DNA of 64,000 nt from Meloidogyne chitwoodi (GCA_015183035.1 JACZZP010000001.1:496001-560000), one strand, 5' to 3'; positions 10,205 through 23,245 are shown, counted from the first letter of the stretch. A program made the numbers and translations. The notes: generated by a model from the sequence alone, not told the origin.

Positions 10205-13200
10205 CTTTCATTCTTCTTCGTCTTCTTTATGCTTGTATTTTAGAAAATTCTTGTAATTTTACCGAATTTTATTCGGTTTGTTTCTTCAATTAATTCATCT
10301 TCGTCTTCTTTATGCTTGTATTTTAGAAAATTCTTGTAATTTTACCGAATTTTATTCGGTTTGTTTCTTCAATTAATTCATCTTCGTCTTCTTTATGCTT
10401 GTATTTTAGAAAATTCTTGTAATTTTACCGAATTTTATTCGGTTTGTTTCTTCAATTAATTCTTCTTCGTCTTCTTTTCTTGTATTTTAGAAAATTCTTG
10501 TAATTTTACCGAATTTTATTCGGTTTGTTTCTTCAATTAATTCATCTTCGTCTTCTTTATGCTTGTATTTTAGAAAATTCTTGTAATTTTACCGAATTTT
10601 ATTCGGTTTGTTTCTTCAATTAATTCATCTTCGTCTTCTTTATGCTTGTATTTTAGAAAATTCTTGTAATTTTACCGAATTTTATTCGGTTTGTTTCTTC
10701 AATTAATTCATCTTCGTCTTCTTTATGCTTGTATTTTAGAAAATTCTTGTAATTTTACCGAATTTTATTCGGTTTGTTTCTTCAATTAATTCATCTTCGT
10801 CTTCTTTATGCTTGTATTTTAGAAAATTCTTGTAATTTTACCGAATTTTATTCGGTTTGTTTCTTCAATTAATTCATCTTCGTCTTTATGCTTGTATTTT
10901 AGAAAATTCTTGTAATTTTACCGAATTTTATTCGGTTTGTTTCTTCAATTAATTCATCTTCGTCTTCTTTATGCTTGTATTTTAGAAAATTCTTGTAATT
11001 TTACCGAATTTTATTCGGTTTGTTTCTTCAATTAATTCATCTTCGTCTTCTTTATGCTTGTATTTTAGAAAATTCTTGTAATTTTACCGAATTTTATTCG
11101 GTTTGTTTCTTCAATTAATTCTTCTTCGTCTTCTTTATGCTTGTATTTTAGAAAATTCTTGTAATTTTACCGAATTTTATTCGGTTTGTTTCTTCAATTA
11201 ATTCATCTTCGTCTTCTTTATGCTTGTATTTTAGAAAATTCTTGTAATTTTACCGAATTTTATTCGGTTTGTTTCTTCAATTAATTCATCTTCGTCTTCT
11301 TTATGCTTGTATTTTAGAAAATTCTTGTAATTTTACCGAATTTTATTCGGTTTGTTTCTTCAATTAATTCATCTTCGTCTTCTTTATGCTTGTATTTTAG
11401 AAAATTCTTGTAATTTTACCGAATTTTATTCGGTTTGTTTCTTCAATTAATTCATCTTCGTCTTCTTTATGCTTGTATTTTAGAAAATTCTTGTAATTTT
11501 ACCGAATTTTATTCGGTTTGTTTCTTCAATTAATTCATCTTCGTCTTCTTTATGCTTGTATTTTAGAAAATTCTTGTAATTTTACCGAATTTTATTCGGT
11601 TTGTTTCTTCAATTAATTCATCTTCGTCTTCTTTATGCTTGTATTTTAGAAAATTCTTGTAATTTTACCGAATTTTATTCGGTTTGTTTCTTCAATTAAT
11701 TCATCTTCGTCTTCTTTATGCTTGTATTTTAGAAAATTCTTGTAATTTTACCGAATTTTATTCGGTTTGTTTCTTCAATTAATTCTTCTTCGTCTTCTTT
11801 ATGCTTGTATTTTAGAAAATTCTTGTAATTTTACCGAATTTTATTCGGTTTGTTTCTTCAATTAATTCTTCTTCGTCTTCTTTTCTTGTATTTTAGAAAA
11901 TTCTTGTAATTTTACCGAATTTTATTCGGTTTGTTTCTTCAATTAATTCATCTTCGTCTTCTTTATGCTTGTATTTTAGAAAATTCTTGTAATTTTACCG
12001 AATTTTATTCGGTTTGTTTCTTCAATTAATTCATCTTCGTCTTCTTTATGCTTGTATTTTAGAAAATTCTTGTAATTTTACCGAATTTTATTCGGTTTGT
12101 TTCTTCAATTAATTCATCTTCGTCTTCTTTATGCTTGTATTTTAGAAAATTCTTGTAATTTTACCGAATTTTATTCGGTTTGTTTCTTCAATTAATTCAT
12201 CTTCGTCTTCTTTATGCTTGTATTTTAGAAAATTCTTGTAATTTTACCGAATTTTATTCGGTTTGTTTCTTCAATTAATTCATCTTCGTCTTCTTTATGC
12301 TTGTATTTTAGAAAATTCTTGTAATTTTACCGAATTTTATTCGGTTTGTTTCTTCAATTAATTCTTCTTCGTCTTCTTTTCTTGTATTTTAGAAAATTCT
12401 TGTAATTTTACCGAATTTTATTCGGTTTGTTTCTTCAATTAATTCATCTTCGTCTTCTTTATGCTTGTATTTTAGAAAATTCTTGTAATTTTACCGAATT
12501 TTATTCGGTTTGTTTCTTCAATTAATTCTTCTTCGTCTTCTTTTCTTGTATTTTAGAAAATTCTTGTAATTTTACCGAATTTTATTCGGTTTGTTTCTTC
12601 AATTAATTCATCTTCGTCTTCTTTATGCTTGTATTTTAGAAAATTCTTGTAATTTTACCGAATTTTATTCGGTTTGTTTCTTCAATTAATTCATCTTCGT
12701 CTTCTTTATGCTTGTATTTTAGAAAATTCTTGTAATTTTACCGAATTTTATTCGGTTTGTTTCTTCAATTAATTCATCTTCGTCTTCTTTATGCTTGTAT
12801 TTTAGAAAATTCTTGTAATTTTACCGAATTTTATTCGGTTTGTTTCTTCAATTAATTCATCTTCGTCTTCTTTATGCTTGTATTTTAGAAAATTCTTGTA
12901 ATTTTACCGAATTTTATTCGGTTTGTTTCTTCAATTAATTCATCTTCGTCTTCTTTATGCTTGTATTTTAGAAAATTCTTGTAATTTTACCGAATTTTAT
13001 TCGGTTTGTTTCTTCAATTAATTCATCTTCGTCTTCTTTATGCTTGTATTTTAGAAAATTCTTGTAATTTTACCGAATTTTATTCGGTTTGTTTCTTCAA
13101 TTAATTCATCTTCGTCTTCTTTATGCTTGTATTTTAGAAAATTCTTGTAATTTTACCGAATTTTATTCGGTTTGTTTCTTCAATTAATTCATCTTCGTCT

Positions 13201-15064
13201 TCTTTATGCTTGTATTTTAGAAAATTCTTGTAATTTTACCGAATTTTATTCGGTTTGTTTCTTCAATTAATTCATCTTCGTCTTCTTTATGCTTGTATTT
13301 TAGAAAATTCTTGTAATTTTACCGAATTTTATTCGGTTTGTTTCTTCAATTAATTCATCTTCGTCTTCTTTATGCTTGTATTTTAGAAAATTCTTGTAAT
13401 TTTACCGAATTTTATTCGGTTTGTTTCTTCAATTAATTCATCTTCGTCTTCTTTATGCTTGTATTTTAGAAAATTCTTGTAATTTTACCGAATTTTATTC
13501 GGTTTGTTTCTTCAATTAATTCATCTTCGTCTTCTTTATGCTTGTATTTTAGAAAATTCTTGTAATTTTACCGAATTTTATTCGGTTTGTTTCTTCAATT
13601 AATTCTTCTTCGTCTTCTTTATGCTTGTATTTTAGAAAATTCTTGTAATTTTACCGAATTTTATTCGGTTTGTTTCTTCAATTAATTCATCTTCGTCTTC
13701 TTTATGCTTGTATTTTAGAAAATTCTTGTAATTTTACCGAATTTTATTCGGTTTGTTTCTTCAATTAATTCATCTTCGTCTTCTTTATGCTTGTATTTTA
13801 GAAAATTCTTGTAATTTTACCGAATTTTATTCGGTTTGTTTCTTCAATTAATTCATCTTCGTCTTCTTTATGCTTGTATTTTAGAAAATTCTTGTAATTT
13901 TACCGAATTTTATTCGGTTTGTTTCTTCAATTAATTCATCTTCGTCTTCTTTATGCTTGTATTTTAGAAAATTCTTGTAATTTTACCGAATTTTATTCGG
14001 TTTGTTTCTTCAATTAATTCATCTTCGTCTTCTTTATGCTTGTATTTTAGAAAATTCTTGTAATTTTACCGAATTTTATTCGGTTTGTTTCTTCAATTAA
14101 TTCATCTTCGTCTTCTTTATGCTTGTATTTTAGAAAATTCTTGTAATTTTACCGAATTTTATTCGGTTTGTTTCTTCAATTAATTCATCTTCGTCTTCTT
14201 TATGCTTGTATTTTAGAAAATTCTTGTAATTTTACCGAATTTTATTCGGTTTGTTTCTTCAATTAATTCATCTTCGTCTTCTTTATGCTTGTATTTTAGA
14301 AAATTCTTGTAATTTTACCGAATTTTATTCGGTTTGTTTCTTCAATTAATTCATCTTCGTCTTCTTTATGCTTGTATTTTAGAAAATTCTTGTAATTTTA
14401 CCGAATTTTATTCGGTTTGTTTCTTCAATTAATTCATCTTCGTCTTCTTTATGCTTGTATTTTAGAAAATTCTTGTAATTTTACCGAATTTTATTCGGTT
14501 TGTTTCTTCAATTAATTCTTCTTCGTCTTCTTTATGCTTGTATTTTAGAAAATTCTTGTAATTTTACCGAATTTTATTCGGTTTGTTTCTTCAATTAATT
14601 CATCTTCGTCTTCTTTATGCTTGTATTTTAGAAAATTCTTGTAATTTTACCGAATTTTATTCGGTTTGTTTCTTCAATTAATTCATCTTCGTCTTCTTTA
14701 TGCTTGTATTTTAGAAAATTCTTGTAATTTTACCGAATTTTATTCGGTTTGTTTCTTCAATTAATTCATCTTCGTCTTCTTTATGCTTGTATTTTAGAAA
14801 ATTCTTGTAATTTTACCGAATTTTATTCGGTTTGTTTCTTCAATTAATTCATCTTCGTCTTCTTTATGCTTGTATTTTAGAAAATTCTTGTAATTTTACC
14901 GAATTTTATTCGGTTTGTTTCTTCAATTAATTCTTCTTCGTCTTCTTTATGCTTGTATTTTAGAAAATTCTTGTAATTTTACCGAATTTTAGCGGTTTGT
15001 TTCTTCAATTAATTCATCTTCGTCTTCTTTATGCTTGTATTTTAGAAAATTCTTGTAATTTTAC
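10205..15064. repeat. 83-bp satellite array, about 58 copies
   Basis: Each unit runs from TTCATCTTCGTCTTC through TTAGAAAATTCTTG to GTTTGTTTCTTCAATTAA. Every unit holds the perfect dyad ACCGAATTTTATTCGGT (7-bp arms, 3-bp loop). Variants are few: TTCTTC for TTCATC, and 4-bp-shorter units with CTTTTCTTG (for example near 10470, 11880, 12370 and 12540). The last full unit loses the dyad (ATTTTAGCGGTT near 14990). Such homogeneity implies recent amplification or ongoing conversion. Confidence 0.97.
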
Positions 15065-15070
15065 CTAATT

Positions 15071-15471
15071 TTTCTACAATTTTATAAAAAATTTCTGCTA
15101 AAAGTAAAAAGAACATCTAAAATGAATTTTTCTTCTAACAATTTATTTTAATAAAATAACTATAAATTAAATAATTTCTACAATTTTATAAAAAATTTCT
15201 GCTAAAAGTAAAAAGAACATCTAAAATGAATTTTTCTTCTAACAATTTATTTTAATAAAATAACTATAAATTAAATAATTTCTACAATTTTATAAAAAAT
15301 TTCTGCTAAAAGTAAAAAGAACATCTAAAATGAATTTTTCTTCTAACAATTTATTTTAATAAAATAACTATAAATTAAATAATTTCTACAATTTTATAAA
15401 AAATTTCTGCTAAAAGTAAAAAGAACATCTAAAATGAATTTTTCTTCTAACAATTTATTTTAATAAAATAA
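15071..15471. repeat. 104-bp tandem repeat, four copies
   Basis: Copies start at 15071, 15175, 15279 and 15383; the unit begins TTTCTACAATTTTATAAAAA, and the last copy is cut short. A single diverged relative (TTTTTACAATTTTATAAC, then AAAAAGAACATCTTAAAT) lies at about 61518-61620. Confidence 0.95.
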
Positions 15472-15477
15472 CCAAAA

Positions 15478-15570
15478 TATTCCGTAAAATCTCAGGGAAA
15501 ACCGTTGGCGTGCTGCCTCTGGCAATGTTTATCTAAATGAACACAACCATTGGGATATACAATACGGAAA
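15478..15570 (-). repeat. Dispersed repeat shared with 63325-63420
   Basis: On the minus strand this block (GTATTGTATATCCCAATGG, then GTTTAGATAAA) aligns with plus-strand sequence just past the last F-box gene at 63271. The two copies are diverged, in opposite orientation, and both lie at the outer edges of the F-box arrays. Confidence 0.65.
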
Positions 15571-15671
15571 TAATTAAAATAAAATTTTGATAAAATTATC
15601 AAATAAAATTTAAGTAAAAATACAATGTAAAAGATTTAATCTTAATAAACAAAATTATATATAATTTAATA

Positions 15672-15735
15672 AACAAAAAACAAATTAATTTCAATATAAT
15701 CGATTACTTTAAATGTAATTAATAAAATTTAGTGC
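15672..15735 (-). pseudogene. Relic of a family A last exon
   Basis: Minus-strand sequence resembles the final codons and 3' flank of family A genes (ATCGATTATATTGAAATTAATTTG type). Only a few dozen bases remain. Confidence 0.35.
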
Positions 15736-15962
15736 ATTGCTATGAAGAAACATTTGATCGAAAAATCATTTAAAGTTTGTTATTTTATAGTTAGGCGAGA
15801 TTCAGAAAAACGAAAAATTTAATTATATAAATTACTTTAATATTTAACAAATGAGAAAGATAAATATTTTAACAACTAAAACAACAATTGAAATCACAAA
15901 AAAAAAATAAAATTCATTATGCCAAGAAAATTAAATTTTAATATTTTCACCACATCAATTTA

Positions 15963-17153
15963 CTAGATTTTAACAATTTCAATAAATCTCATTACATCGT
16001 TTTCACCTTCGAAGATCCATTCAATTTTAAACATCATTTTAAGATCATGAATATTTGTAATTTTATAATATTTCTCTCTATCATTGCTTTCCTCCATTTC
16101 AACTCCTCTAACAATTAATTTAGAACGAGGCATGCATTGGGTCATACAATAAAATTTAATTTTAGTAACCATTTTTGATAAATCTGTTGACGTTTCTATA
16201 TGCTAAATATTTAAATTTATAAAAAGAATACCTATAATAATATTCTTACATTTACAAGAAGATTGTAAAGTTTAATTACATGATTAAAAAATTGATCCAG
16301 AAAAACTAAAGGAATTCTATAACATTCGTTTGACAATAATTCTAATAGAAAATTGTTTTCTTCGTCTGTAGGTTCTTGTTCTCCTACGTATAAAAATTTT
16401 ATCCTAAGCTCTTCACTAATAATCAAACGATCAAAAGTAAATTTAAAAGCAACAATATTTTGATTAGAGAAAGTAGAAACCTTTTGGCAATTAAATTTTA
16501 ATTTATTAATCTCTTCATTATCAAAAAGTAGTTTAAACATTTCTGGATTAAAAAGAAGATCATTAAAGTAAATATCATTGAAAACACAGTTGAAGATTTT
16601 CAAAAGCCAACAACAAACAATTTTCAATTCCTCGATGTTTTGTGGAAATAATGGCAATTTCAAAGCAAATTCATTTTTTTGCGAGCCTTCTATTAGATAA
16701 AAAAAATATTAAATGATTTAAATATAGATTTCTAAAAATAAAATTTTAACTTAATTAATATTACCTTGTTTAAAATAGAATAAAGGTCTTCTTATGCCAG
16801 GAATTGCTGTATTTACTATAAAGAAAGGAATTTGTTTATCCAAAGCAAATAGCCACTAAAAATTAACAAAAAACATTAAAATTTAGTAAAATAAATACAT
16901 TTTTCTGATTAATCACATAAAAATCGTTTGCCATATCTTCCACAAGCGAATTAGACAAAAAAGTAATTTTTTCATCCTCTGAACGACTTGTAACTGTAAG
17001 AACGAGTCTTTCGAATCTTTTATGATCCAATTCATCTTTGTATTTATTAATAAAATAATAAAAATGTCGATTGATTTGTTTAATTTTGATCAATTCATCA
17101 AAGTTGAAATTTTTGAGAATTTTAAGTTTTAACTCTGCTGGTAAATATTCCAT
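15963..17153 (-). CDS. F-box family A protein (copy A3)
   Basis: Four exons, complement of 15963-16202, 16250-16689, 16765-16855 and 16899-17153, give 341 aa in one open frame. The start MEYLPAELKLKIL opens the F-box; exon 1 ends with an unusual VINQKN in place of the common LSNHLQEK. Exon 2 is WLFALDKQIPFF. Exon 3 holds [32 protein letters not shown] and FTFDRLIISE. Exon 4 reads SKLIVRGVEMEES. A strong TATA box stands 161 bp upstream of the ATG. It is the downstream member of a tandem run of five genes with spacers of 200-370 bp. Confidence 0.85.
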
Positions 17154-17307
17154 AATTTTTTTTGAAATTTTTAAAGCTAAAAATTAAAATTAATTAATAA
17201 AAATTAAATAAACAATTTAAAATTAATTGAAAAAATTTTATAAAAAAATAAGGGAAAAAGCATACGAGAATAAGTGTGTAGAAAAGGATAAAAGAAAAAA
17301 TGACTGC

Positions 17308-17314
17308 TTTTATA
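17308..17314 (-). promoter_or_regulatory. TATA box of copy A3, shared promoter block
   Basis: The minus strand reads TATAAAAGCAGTCA followed by a T-rich tract and TTTTATCC. The same block stands before the genes at 56998 and 62056 and at 38341. Confidence 0.75.
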
Positions 17315-17503
17315 CTATTAAAAAAAATAAAGGATTTAGAACATTTAATATTTTATTCTATATAAACATGTTTGTAAAAGGTTATATTCTTTTTTTAAAT
17401 AGTTTCTGGTAAAAACCACCAAATAATAATAAAAATAAGAGATTAAAGTTTAATAAATAAAAATCAAAATTATTTATAATTTAATAAGAAAAACAAATTA
17501 ATT

Positions 17504-18691
17504 TCAATTTAATCGATTAATTTCAATGTAACCAACTCCGTCACTTGAATTGAATTCCCATTTAACAAAAAACATCATTTTAGGGTCATTAATATTTTTA
17601 ATTTTATAATATTTTTTTCTTTTATTGCTTTTACTCATTTCAACCCCTCTAACAATTAATTCAGAACGAAGCCAATATTCGCAATCAAATTCAATTTTAT
17701 TCACCATTTTTGATAAATCTGTTGATGTTTCTAGATGCTAAAATATTTAAATTAATTTTTGATTTAAACAATCTTAATTAACTTACATTTATGAGATTAT
17801 TGTAAAGTAAAATTCGATTATCATTAGGTCTATATAAAATAACTTTTGGAATTCTATAACCTTCGTTTGACAATAATTCTAATAAAAAATTATTTTCTTG
17901 CTTTGCAGTTTCTTGGTGTTCTTCCCCCTCGTAAAATATTATAGTAAGATTTTCATCAATGAACAAACGATCAAAAATGAAGTTCCAAAAATAAATATTT
18001 GTATGATTAAATAAAATAGAACCACTTTCGCAATTAAATTTTAATTTATTAATTTCTTCATTATTAAAAAGCAATTTAATCATCTCTGGATTGAAAATAA
18101 ATTCATTAAAGTAAATATCATCAAAAACACATTTAGAGATTTTTAATAGCCAATAACGAACAAATTTCAATTCCTCTATGTTTTGAGGAATTAATGGCAA
18201 TCTCAAACGAAAATACTTTTTTCTCAAGTTTCCATATTAAATAATAAAACTATTAATTTTAATAAAAATAAGAAAAGAAAGTACCTTCATTAAAGTCAAG
18301 TAAAGGATCAATTTTGTCAGGCATTGATTCTTTATCTAGAATAAAAACAGGAATTTGTTTATCCAAAGCAGATTGCCACTAAAAATGAAAAAAATAAATA
18401 AAATTTAGAAAAAACCTTTTCACGAAGATTATTGCTCAAATGTAAATGTTTGTCCATAAAATCTCTCACGAAATGTGAATTAGAAAATTCAGACACAGTA
18501 ATATACTTCATCTCTGAAATGTCTGAAGCTTGTATAAAATAGAGTGACTCGAATCTTTTATGAGCTAATTCATCTTCGTATTTATTAATAAAATTAAAAA
18601 AGTATTTATTAATTTGTTTAATTGAAAATAATTCATCAAAGTTGAGATTTTTGAGAATTTTAAGTTGAATTTCTGCTGGTAAATATTCCAT
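17504..18691 (-). CDS. F-box family A protein (copy A4), exon 3 acceptor lost
   Basis: Exons by homology are the complement of 17504-17737, 17787-18232, 18285-18378 and 18416-18691 (349 aa). F-box, WQSALDKQIPVF segment, NIEELKFVRYWL domain and RSELIVRGVEM domain are all present and open. However, the acceptor before exon 3 reads AATATG where paralogues have AATAG, so the AG is missing at 18233-18234. Using the nearest upstream AG would bring in a stop codon. Either this copy is not spliced to full length or the base is a sequencing error. Exon 4 is nearly identical to that of the next gene (SKSNKRKKYYKIKNINDPK), a sign of recent duplication or conversion. Confidence 0.7.
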
Positions 18692-18898
18692 TATTTTTTT
18701 AACTTTTAAGACTAAAAATAATTAAAAAAAGAAAAAATTAAATTAAATATAAATTATTGTCTATTTAGCAAATGAAAAGAAAAAAATAAACAATTAAATA
18801 ATTTATTTAAACAATAATTTAAATCAAAAAATAAATAAAATTTGTCATCTCAATAAAACCAATTTCATCCATTAATATTTTTGCTGAACTAGATCAAT

Positions 18899-20162
18899 TT
18901 ACTTTATTTGATCAATTTTAATAGATCTAACTAAATAGTTTCCAAACTCATCGAGAATATATAAAATTGAAAACATAATTTTAGGATCATTAATATTTTT
19001 AATTTTATAATATTTTTTTCTTTTATTGCTTTTACTCATTTCAACCCCTCTAACAATTAATTCAGAACGAAACCAATATTCGCATTCAAATTCAATTATA
19101 TTCACAATTTTTGATAAATCTGTTGATGTTTCTAGATGCTGAATATATTTAAATTAATTTTTGATTTAAACAAGATAAATTAACTTACATTTATAAGATT
19201 ATTATAAAGTAAAATTCGATTATTATTAGGTCTATATAAAATAACTTTTGGAATTCTATAACCTTCATTTAACAATAAATTAAATAAAAAATTGTTTTCT
19301 TCCTCTGTAGTTTCTTGGTTTTCTTCTCCCTCGTAAAATATTATATTAAGACCTTCACTAATAATTGAATGATCCAAAATAAAGTTCCAAACATTAATAT
19401 ATTGATTTTTAAATAAAATAAAAGCACTTTGACAATTAAATTTTAATTTATTAATTTCTTCATTTTCAAGAAGCAATTCAATAATCTCTGGATTTAAAAT
19501 AAAGTCATAAAAGTAAATATCATTAAAAACACAGTTGAAGATTTTTAATAACCAATAACGAACAAATTTTAATTCCTCTATGTTTTGAGGAATTAATGGC
19601 AATTTCAAAGCAAATTCGTTTTTCTGCGAGCCTTCTATTAAATAATGATTAATTTAAATAAGAAAATTTTCAAAAAAGAAAATTTTCTTATTTAATATTA
19701 CCTTGGCTAAAAAAAAGAAAAGGTTCAATTCTGACAGCAATTAATTCTGTATTTTCAAAAACAAAATCTCCATTTAAAATATCTATTTCCATCTTATTAA
19801 CAATTGCTTTTGTATTTACTAATAAAACAGGAATTTGTTTATCCAAAGTAGATTGCCACTAAAAGTGAACAAATAAAATTAAAAGTTAATAAAGTATATA
19901 CCTTTTCCTGAAGATTATTACTCAAAGGAAAATTGTTTGCCTTATCTCTCACAGTTTGCGAATTAAAATTAACTTGTTTATATCCCTCATAATCTGAAGC
20001 TATAAAAAAGAGTTGTTCGAATCTTTTACGAGCCAATTCATCTTTAAATTTATTAATAACATAATAAAAGTATTTATTAATTTGTTTAATTGAAAATAAT
20101 TCTTCAAAGTCGAGATTTTTGAGAATTTCAAGTAATATTTCTGCTTGTAAATATTCAATCAT
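18899..20162 (-). CDS. F-box family A protein (copy A5)
   Basis: Exons are the complement of 18899-19138, 19189-19634, 19702-19858 and 19902-20162, giving 367 aa, the longest simple four-exon copy. Exon 2 is enlarged (157 bp against about 91), adding roughly 20 residues after WQSTLDKQIPVLLVNT. The F-box starts MIEYLQAEILLEIL, one residue longer than usual. Exon 4 starts [10 protein letters not shown] and lacks the usual internal methionine (IVNIIEFEC). The frame is open throughout. Confidence 0.82.
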
Positions 20163-20355
20163 TTTTTTAATTTTTAGGACTAAAAATAATTAAAAAAGGA
20201 AAATTTAATTAAATATAAATTAATGCAATATTTAGCAAATGAAAAGAATAAAAAATAAAATTTAATAATTTATTAAAACAAAAATTTAAATCAAAAAATA
20301 AATAAAAGTTGTCATCTCAATAAAACCAATTTCATCCATTAATATTTTTGCACAT

Positions 20356-21526
20356 CTACTTTATTTGAGCAATTTTAATAGAACTAACCAAATTGTTTCC
20401 AAACTCATTGGGAACAAATAAAATCGAAAACTTCATTTTAGTGTCATTAATATTTGTAATTTTATAACATTTTTCTTTATTATTGCTTTTAGTCAATTCA
20501 ATTCCTCTAACATTTAATTCAGAACAAGGCCAGTAAATTTTATTAAATTCAATTTTAGCTACCATTTTTGTCAAATCTTTTGATTTTTCTAGATGCTAAA
20601 ATATTTTTAAATTAATATTTAATTTAAACAATTTCAATTAATTAATTCTTACATTTATAACATGTTCGTAAAGCAAAATTTGACCATCACCAAGAAAATT
20701 TAAATTAAGTGTAGGAATTCTTCCACCTTCATTAAACAATAAATTTAATAAAATTATTTCGTCCTCTGTAGTATCGGCATATTGAAAATCTAAAATAAAT
20801 TCTCCACTAATAACCAAAAGATCAAAAGTAAATTTCAAATCAACAATTTCTTGACTATCGAGGAAAATAATAGCTCTTCGGCAATTAAACTTTAATTTAG
20901 CCATTTCTTCGTTGTCAAAAAGTAATTTGATTATTTTTGGATTGAAAAGAAAATCGCTAAAGAAAACAGTGTCAAAAACGCAGTTGGAGATTTGTTCTAA
21001 CCAATAACGAACAATTTTTAATTCTTCGATGTTTTTAGGTTTTAATGGCAGTTTCAAAGCAAAATCCTTTTTCTTTGATTTTTCTATCAAATAGAAGATT
21101 AATAAATTAAAACAAAAATTTTCAAAACCTTCAGTTAAAGCGAGAAGAGGATCAGTTTCATCAATTGATGCATTTAATAGAAAAACTGGCATTTTCTTAT
21201 CCAAAGCGGATAGCCACTAAACAACGAAAAACATTAAAATTTAAATTTTATTCTAATTAAATTAAAACCTTTTCTTTAAGATGATTATTCAGAGAAAAAT
21301 TGTTTGCCATGTCTTTCACACGAGAATTGGGCAATAATTTAATTTTCTTTGTCTCTAAAGGTGAAGTTACAGTATGAATCATTTTGAATATTTTAGGAGG
21401 AAATTCATCTTTGTATTTATTAATAAATTCACAAAAGTATTTATTAATTTGCTTCATCTTGTGTAATTCATTAAAGTTGAAATTTTTGAAGATTTTAAGT
21501 TGAATTTCTGCTGGTAAATATTCCAT
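20356..21526 (-). CDS. F-box family A protein (copy A6)
   Basis: Exons are the complement of 20356-20595, 20653-21083, 21129-21216 and 21269-21526, giving 338 aa. The F-box begins [13 protein letters not shown]; the central domain has [28 protein letters not shown] and FTFDLLVISG; the last exon has CSELNVRGIEL and KITNINDTK. The intron between exons 2 and 3 is 45 bp, a multiple of three, with no in-frame stop, so keeping it would add 15 residues without breaking the protein. Its GT and AG ends match paralogues, so it is probably spliced. Confidence 0.82.
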
Positions 21527-21711
21527 AATTTTTTTGACTTTTTAAACTAAAAATAATTAAAAAGGTGAAATTTAATTTAAATATAAATTATTGCAATATT
21601 TAAGCAAATAAACAATTTAATAATTTATTTAAACAAGTTGAAATCAAAAAAATAAAATTTTTTATATAAAGTAATTTCACTGCTTAATAGTTTCGTAAAT
21701 ACATCAATTAA

Positions 21712-23245
21712 CTAGATTTTAAAAATTTTAATATATTCAATAAAATTGCTTTCTAATCTGACTTCCCATAAAACTGAAAACTTCATTTTAGGGTCATTAA
21801 TATTTGTAATTTTATAACATTTTTTTCTATTATTTCTTTCACTCATCTCAACTCCTCTAACAATTAATTCAGAACGAGGCCAGTAAGTTTCATTAAATTC
21901 AATTTTATTCACCATTTTTGATAAATCTTTTGATGTTTCAAGATGCTGAATATTTAAATTAATTTTTGATTAAAACAATCTTAATTAACATACATTTATG
22001 AGATTATTGTAAAACATATATTGATATTCATTAGGACGTGTCAAAATAACTTTTGGAATTTTATAACCTTCGTTTAACAATAATTATAATAAAAAATTGT
22101 TTTCTTCCTCTGTAGTTGATTGTTCTGGGTAATCAAATTTTATATCAAGAACATTGCTAATAACCAAACGATCCAAAGTAAATTTCCAAGCATCAAAATT
22201 TTGATTATTAAATAAAATAGAAGCCGTTTGACAATTAAAATTTAATTTATTAATTTCTTCTTCGTTAAAAAGCAATTTAATCATCTCAGGATTAAAAATA
22301 AATTCATCAATGTCAATAATGTCAAAAACACAGCGAAAGATTTGATGTATCCAATAACGAAAATTTTTGAATTCCTCGATGTTTTGAGCAAAAAATGGCA
22401 ATCTCAAATAAAAATCCTTTTTCAGTGATCCTTTAATTAAATAATAAAAAAGATATTAATTAATGGCTTTAAATTTAAAAAATTCAAAAAGTTGGAATTT
22501 TTAACTTAATTAATCCTAAAGTTTAAATTCAAATGTTTTTATTTATTAACATTTTGATAATTGGCAAAATGTCTCTTAATTAAATCAATATATATTACCT
22601 TTTGGAAAAAAATGTAAAGCTACATTTCCGTAAACAGCAAGGTTGACAATCTAGTTTAAAAAAAAATTTTCACAAAAATTTTAGAAAGACGATTTAGTTA
22701 ACATCAGAAAGAGCTTGAGAACATTTAGGAAGAAATATAGTAAAAATTAATAAATATAAATTTGTCCAAACTAATTAAATTTGAATTTATTCTCATTAGA
22801 CTAGCCCTTTCAAAGAATATATAAATCGTTAACTTCTAATATTTTTCGAAAAATGTTAAATTTAATCTCAAGTAAAATAAAGAGGGAACCTTAGTAGTTA
22901 AACAAATAGGAATTTGTTTATCCAAAGCATATTGCCACTAAAAAATTAATTTAAATAATTTTAATAAAAATGTTAAACTTTCTCATGAAGATGATTACTC
23001 AAAGGAAAATAGATTGGTTTAAGTTTTGGTCTATCATAATATCCTAACACCTTAATTAATACTTAAAGTTAAAAAATAAAAATTACAAAAATGAGTGATT
23101 CGAATCTTTTACGAGTAAACAATTCGTCTTCATATTTATTAATAAAATAATAAAAGTATTTATTAATTTGTTTAATTTTGTGTAATTCAGCATAGTTGAA
23201 ATTTTTGAAAATTTTAAGTTGTATTTCTGCTGGTAAATATTCCAT
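21712..23245 (-). pseudogene. F-box family A copy A7 with a premature stop
   Basis: This is a six-exon form: complement of 21712-21945, 21994-22430, 22599-22650, 22890-22937, 22979-23050 and 23087-23245. All splice sites and the frame are otherwise good (334 codons). In exon 3 a codon that is GAA in paralogues (FLLELL) is TAA at 22084-22086, which removes about 110 residues including the whole last domain. The fourth intron is long for the family (239 bp). The lesion is a single substitution, so inactivation is recent. Confidence 0.8.

Noticed and set aside
10205..15064. Satellite as a CRISPR-like array
   Set aside because: There are no variable spacers; units are contiguous and uniform, and the genome is eukaryotic.
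17227..17412. 61-codon plus frame
   Set aside because: It overlaps the promoter block of the minus-strand copy A3 and is mostly lysine codons from A-rich DNA.
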